Below are positions 19,070 through 23,807 of a stretch of DNA of 23,807 nt, piece after piece. The number at the start of each line of letters is the position of its first letter. Position 1 is the stretch's first letter. The notes beneath the pieces were generated by a model. The model did no database searches and was not told the origin of the DNA. It saw nothing but the letters and a program-made list of their open reading frames with translations. The position numbers and the translations under genes are program-made. Source of the stretch: Nemertoderma westbladi (taxonomy: Eukaryota > Xenacoelomorpha > Nemertodermatida > Nemertodermatidae); NCBI GenBank assembly GCA_032718475.1, contig JAUCBJ010004877.1, positions 1-23,807 of the forward strand. Reading direction: 5' to 3'.

Positions 19070-19944
19070 CCTAAAAACTACAACTACATCTATTTGTAAG
19101 TAGGTTTGTAAAGAAGCAGGTTACAGAGGCGGGTTGACGTTGAAAGCAACCAAAACAATAAGCGAGTATTAGGAAATCCAATTTAATTGAGAATCAACAG
19201 CTTTAAAATCTTCAGTCAGATATATAAGCCTACCAGCAAACCGGTACAGGTGAAGTACGTGTAGGTGTAGCGTTTGTTACACGATACCACGAACTAATTA
19301 CAAAACTTTGACGATCACATTTTCTCCATTTTCCGGAAGTACGATAAAAGGGTTTAAGAGTCTCTCACGTCACATAAATATTCGTACTGTAGCCCCTCTG
19401 GAAATTTGACACTTTCCTCACCAACTCAACCATTATTACACTTCTACAGTTAAAGCATATTTGACCTATAATTATTGTTGATAAAATTATTATCATTCGC
19501 ACTAAAGAGATATAAGTTCGCATTTTGGGTAACTATCGACTATATAGTAAGTAAATGCTACCCTCCCTCGTTTGGTGCATTAATGCACTCGCATTCGGAT
19601 CAATATGCTGAAAAGTGCGAATTTTCACACAACGATATAAATAGTAACTATTTCATAAATAATCCAAGTCAGAGGCCATCCGACATCTTAACTTTGATCA
19701 ATTAGTTACCATTATTTTCTTTGTGCCAATTTAATCAGAGATATATTGTCAGACTTTATTACCAAGGGAAGCCAACTCGGTATAGTAGTATAACGTACAA
19801 TAAAATAATTCCCCCTACGCTGGACTAACTTGTTCATAATTACATTTGTAACAAAAGAATCACACAAGAAGAATTTTAGGAATACTGCTGGAATTGTATT
19901 GGAGGTGCTGATATAAATTCATTTCCCTAGTAACCATAGAAGAA
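19070..19944. other. Non-coding DNA, no gene supported
   Basis: A 76-codon plus-strand frame at 19475-19705 contains no recognisable domain; it includes the palindrome GTGCATTAATGCAC. I treat it as chance. Confidence 0.4.
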
Positions 19945-20015
19945 GCAAGTGGGGTCGAACAGATGACTTCCAGGATAGATGTCAGACGGGCAAACAATTC
20001 CGGTAGCGGCTAATA
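19945..20015 (-). mobile_element. tRNA-like SINE head
   Basis: On the minus strand TAGCCGCTACCGG (20000-20012) resembles an A box and GTTCGACCC (19952-19960) is a good B box, roughly 40 bp apart. Cloverleaf pairing was not evident by eye. No tail seen. Confidence 0.45.
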
Positions 20016-20152
20016 TAAAAGGTAGTCCTGAAAATCGTAATATATTCTCGGACAATACCAATAATATACAGCCACTTTATGATCAAACCTTAATAATGCA
20101 ATTGGAAGTCCTTTATCCGGTATACGGTAAATAGCTATATACGACATTTTTT

Positions 20153-20640
20153 CCCTGGACTTTTCGTCCTGGAATTTTCAACCCGGACTTTTCGTCCCTT
20201 TAGATACTAACTTCTTACAGTAAGATGGTAGGTAGGCCTAGCTAGTAATTTTGATTTAGTGTTGGTAAGATGGTAGCTAGCAAATTTGATTTTATGTTAG
20301 CTAGTACTTTTTATTAGCTCGTAAAAAAAATAATAATTGAAAAATTGAAAAAAGATTTGACCAAATTTTTTCTAGTGAAAATGGCTTTTATTATGAGGTT
20401 TTTTGTTCTATAACAAATATTTGACTTTCTGACAGTAAGATGGTAACTAGTAATTTTGATTTTGTGTTACCTAGTAAAAAAATTTAAAATATTATTTAAT
20501 CTTCAAATTCATGTATATAAAAATAATTCATGAGGAGTCACGGTAGCTAGTATTAATTTGATTGTAAAAGTGGCTAGTAATTATTTACTTAAGGGACGAA
20601 AAGTCCGGGATGGTGGACATTTCGTCCCGGACTTTTCGTA
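20153..20640. mobile_element. MITE with GGACTTTTCGTCC ends and internal repeats
   Basis: CCCGGACTTTTCGTCCCTT at 20182-20200 is exactly complementary to 20591-20609. Outside this, a second GGACTTTTCGTCC-like unit lies at each end (about 20156-20169 and 20622-20638), so the termini are doubled. The interior holds about three copies of a unit like CAGTAAGATGGTAGCTAGTA followed by ATTTTGATTT (starting near 20218, 20265 and 20434), with a more diverged fourth near 20540. Non-coding. No target duplication seen. Confidence 0.75.
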
Positions 20641-20750
20641 ACTGGAGGTCAACGATTTGAACGAAACCTGAGCGTCAATACAGTCTTGTTCATTCAATAT
20701 GGTCTTCATTTTATAGACCAGTGGTTGAAAATTTAAGGGGACACTTGCGA

Positions 20751-20760
20751 GTCTCGAACC
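20751..20760 (-). repeat. B-box-like site
   Basis: The minus strand reads GGTTCGAGAC, a perfect B-box core, but no clear A box is visible on its 5' side. Possible truncated SINE head. Confidence 0.3.
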
Positions 20761-23406
20761 TACGACCAAATTTGGTCTTTGTTTTGTACTCATCCCAGTT
20801 GATATATATAATTAATTGCACCGTATTGTGTACCATAGTGCCGAATACTGGTTCCCAGTACATTCGTTCTGTTTAGAATTTCAAAGTGTAGGCCCATTAT
20901 GTTAATTGTACCATAAACTGATTCTTATATAAAGCAACGCATACACGATATAAGGAAATACATCTAGCGAAGCGTTGTATATAAGACAGCGTTGGAAACA
21001 ATAGAAGTTATACCAGATGGTTGTAAAGTTAGAATGCTTGATAGAACGGGAGAGTAACCAGGCATACACGCAGTCAGTACATGCAACGTTCATGTATTCC
21101 ATGTACACCATGTCATAGAATATAATACCGTATTTCAGTGATTTATGCTGATATGGAGTTTTGAATGTGAACTTTTTATGATATTATTATTTAATTGTTC
21201 TGTCTTACAATGTTATCTATCATCACCATAATTTACATTCAGCATCGGAGTACTTTCCGTTTAGTCCAGTTTTCATGGTAATTTAGTGAAAACACTGGAA
21301 GCGGTCATATGAAAAATGGAACGAATGAGTATAAGAAAATGAGTTTTGAGAAGTTTTTTAACTTTAATCTCTCATACATTTTAAGATGTAAAACATGGTG
21401 TTATAATTTCATAAGGTATATTATATTTCATACTATAGATGGGTAAGAGGGTAATTTAAAATTAATGAGCCACAATACCACCATAATAAAAATGGAATGA
21501 TTATGACTATATTTTCAGTATTACTTGCATATCCAAAGGATATAGTGCACTATTTACGGCGATTATATATAATTAAAGTTTTTCTATTAGCCAGAAATTG
21601 ATTTGCCACGTGTATCAGCTGTCCTGGATCCATCGAGGAGGGTCCCCTCTGTCATACAGTGAATGGGCCCAAGGTGAGTTTACTCTTTGTATTAAACTGT
21701 ACGGACATTAAAATAAAAGAGTTGGAGAGATCGCCCATCATGATACTGTGAATCCCAAGATGGTAAATCTCTCCTGGTCATATGGCATCACCATAATTGA
21801 AAATATTATTTCAAGGAATAATGCGAAAATTAATTAACAAACGTTTTAAATGGTAAACACTTCAAGTTTAGAAAACAGCAATCCCAAGTTCAGTTTGCTG
21901 TAGTAGTTAAATCTGTTTACAATGTATCGACTTATTAGGAATGAGATCGCCATACTAATTTCTTAAACTTAACAAACAATTTTAGCAACGATAACAACAC
22001 ATTTGATTGAAATAGATCGCTATTACTGAATGGACTGAAATACACGCCCCGATTAACATGATTGGCAGATTGTTTGTTAGGTGTTGTCAAGTCAGCAGCA
22101 GACGGCGTACATGGCCCACAGATATATTTCTGAATTTCTCCTGCTAATTTAATTTGATATAAGGTGTTGTCACTCCGATCAAGCAGTTTGTCACTAATCC
22201 TTTATTACCAAGGGTTCGAATTAATGTAACAAATTAATTTGGGCGACTGGACACACGAAAAGCAATAAATTAATGGTTTTCCCAGAACTTCCCAAATACT
22301 GCATCATCAGGAGCAACATAATTTATAATAAATCGACAAAAGTCTGTTTATTTACAATTCAAAGTAAAGGGGAAAATATATAATTATATTGTTGACATTT
22401 TCAGTTTGCTTGTTCCAGTATTCTATGAGTTTTAGACGCCAGATTGACCACTTTGTCAGTTTCTTTCGATTTCGTAACCTGATTAGTTTATTTTACTAAC
22501 GAAATATAAAAACACAAAAACTGATATTTTATATACTATATTGAGCTGTTATTGCTACTGTAATAAATTATTTTATCAGGGATTTTGTTCAGAAGAGGAA
22601 TAATTATTTCGGAATAAAATGGAAACCTTTAGAGCTTAATAACTTAAAATTACTTACTATCACCTAAATATAAATTCCATGCCATAACAAAATCTCAAGA
22701 GAAAATCACGTTGTGTGAAACGACCAAATGATATATGAACCATATGAATGACCATAGAAAGTAAACTTTTCGATTACTTGCTAGCTGTTTGTGAACATTT
22801 TGTTTGTAAATCTTCAAATAACTACATCCTCCCACCACTACCGTTCCCATTCAACTAAATCAAATCGCCATAATTAAATTCCAACATTAAATTACATACC
22901 TGACAATTCCAAATAATTGCAATTTCTTTCTGAGAGACTCCAACTGAAATTAATATGCGAAAATTTCTTCTCAGATAATTCTGCAAGTTTCTGCAACTTT
23001 ATATATTTAAAACAATTTAATTTTAGTAAATATATTAAAGAAGAAGGCTGCTGCGACCATGCTTTATCAGCTTCTTTCCTTGTTCTCTTATAAACAGGAT
23101 AACCAATCCAAGAGTTTGGAATTTAGCCAATGGGCTGACGTTCCAATGAAATCTGGTGGGAGAGAATTACACAACTATAAGAAACGGGCAGTTCCCTAAA
23201 TTCAATATCTAAAATTCTCTCCACATGTCCTGTTAAATACAGACAGTTGTCATAAAAGTAGCAGATTCAGCCGTTTATCTTATGACAGGATTCACGCCCC
23301 GGACATGTTTACAGAACCGCTTATCTAAACAAATACACGACAAATTTTGTGAGATAAATTATATGCCATGGTGGATGAGTTGAGATTGGCGGATCACTGG
23401 TATTAA
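20761..23406. other. Non-coding AT-rich DNA, one weak exon candidate
   Basis: Apart from the candidate exon at 21591-21673, I found no coding frame, tandem array, long inverted repeat or RNA gene. TTTATTACCAAGGG near 22201 also occurs near 19757, too short to define a family. Confidence 0.45.
21591..21673 (+). other. Candidate internal exon
   Basis: TTTTTCTATTAG at 21579-21590 is a plausible 3' splice site and AAG|GTGAGT at 21671-21679 a very strong 5' splice site. One frame between them is open for all 27 codons and includes ICHVYQLSWIHRGG, whose Cys-x(n)-Trp spacing faintly recalls an immunoglobulin strand. No neighbouring exon was recognised. Confidence 0.2.
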
Positions 23407-23540
23407 TTAGGGGCCGTCCAAGTATGACGTCTGCACTTTTCCCCAAAATGTTGACCCCATCCCTCCCCTAAATCAGATGTTATCAGATAGGCGTTGACCC
23501 CCCCCCCCCCCCCCCCCCCCTCCCCTAAATCAGATTAAAA
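23407..23540 (+). mobile_element. End of a DNA transposon (GGGGCCGTCC type), with C23 run
   Basis: TAGGGGCCGTCCAAGTATGA, followed by TTGACCCC-type sequence, resembles the terminus of widespread animal DNA transposons and MITEs. TTGACCCC...CTCCCCTAAATCAGAT occurs twice, near 23449 and 23493, the second copy expanded by a C23 run (23498-23520). No opposite terminus is present before the window ends. Confidence 0.45.
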
Positions 23541-23807
23541 AAAAAATTTGTAATAAACTATTATATTATAAAGATTATTTATAATCACTTGTAAATCATT
23601 CAATTATTATTTTTAATCAAATTATGAATTATATAATTATAGTAAATTATTAATTCATATTATAATAGGATTAGGATTAATGTTTCATTTTCAGGCGAAC
23701 CCCAGTACCCCAGTAGCACGCGTCCTAATCACTGAAACATGGTGACTGGTAATTGAAACAGAAGGTCGTGCTGCGGGCCTTCGGGGGCTTCTAACAATTA
23801 AAATAGG
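23541..23807. other. AT-rich DNA, weak terminal-exon candidate
   Basis: TTTCATTTTCAG ending at 23694 is a good splice-acceptor sequence; the frame that follows stays open for 16 codons (containing STPVARVLITETW) to a TGA at 23743-23745. This could be a last exon but is short enough to be chance. Confidence 0.15.

Overview
The window is AT-rich, intron-and-repeat type DNA from an animal genome, most likely an invertebrate. I reach this from what it contains: decayed non-LTR (LINE) retrotransposons of at least three lineages, tRNA-headed SINE fragments, several short terminal-inverted-repeat elements (MITEs) including a hAT-like one with an 8-bp target duplication, a (CA)20 microsatellite and long G/C homopolymers. 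There are no operons, no bacterial-style gene packing and no intact host gene. I cannot name the species.

Layout. 1-1674 is the 5' part of a LINE reading frame: the end of the endonuclease, a linker and a reverse transcriptase broken by a frameshift. 1675-5500 is non-coding DNA with small repeats: a C22 run beside a perfect 25-bp-arm hairpin, (CA)20, a MITE fragment, two SINE heads and a pair of palindromes. 5500-6042 is the matching LINE C-terminus and its (TAG)n tail, so the first 6 kb may be one LINE copy opened by about 3.8 kb of other DNA. 6100-9430 is mostly featureless, with a 17-bp x 5 minisatellite and a weak coding-like stretch. 9439-10184 is a hAT-like MITE with a second MITE nested in it.

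10777-14147 is a composite element. Inverted repeats of about 240 bp, built from CpG-containing 17-mers, enclose a LINE copy (11018-13355) whose reverse-transcriptase catalytic core has been deleted, an unrecognised reverse-strand ORF and another MITE (13607-13837). It abuts, across a G20 run, the 5' part of a third LINE on the minus strand (about 16250 to 14186).

That third LINE is the most unusual item. One reading frame with a single in-frame stop runs through about eight hydrophobic segments, then a 2A-like motif (GDIQLHPGP), then an AP-endonuclease-like domain. A multi-spanning membrane protein ahead of a 2A-like site in a LINE is not an architecture I know.

From 16251 to the right edge the DNA is mostly unannotatable AT-rich sequence. 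It has two more MITEs (17341-17630 and about 20153-20640), a SINE head, a 13-bp-arm hairpin, two weak candidate exons and the end of another DNA transposon near 23407. Nothing here makes a host pathway; the window is a record of nested mobile-element insertion.
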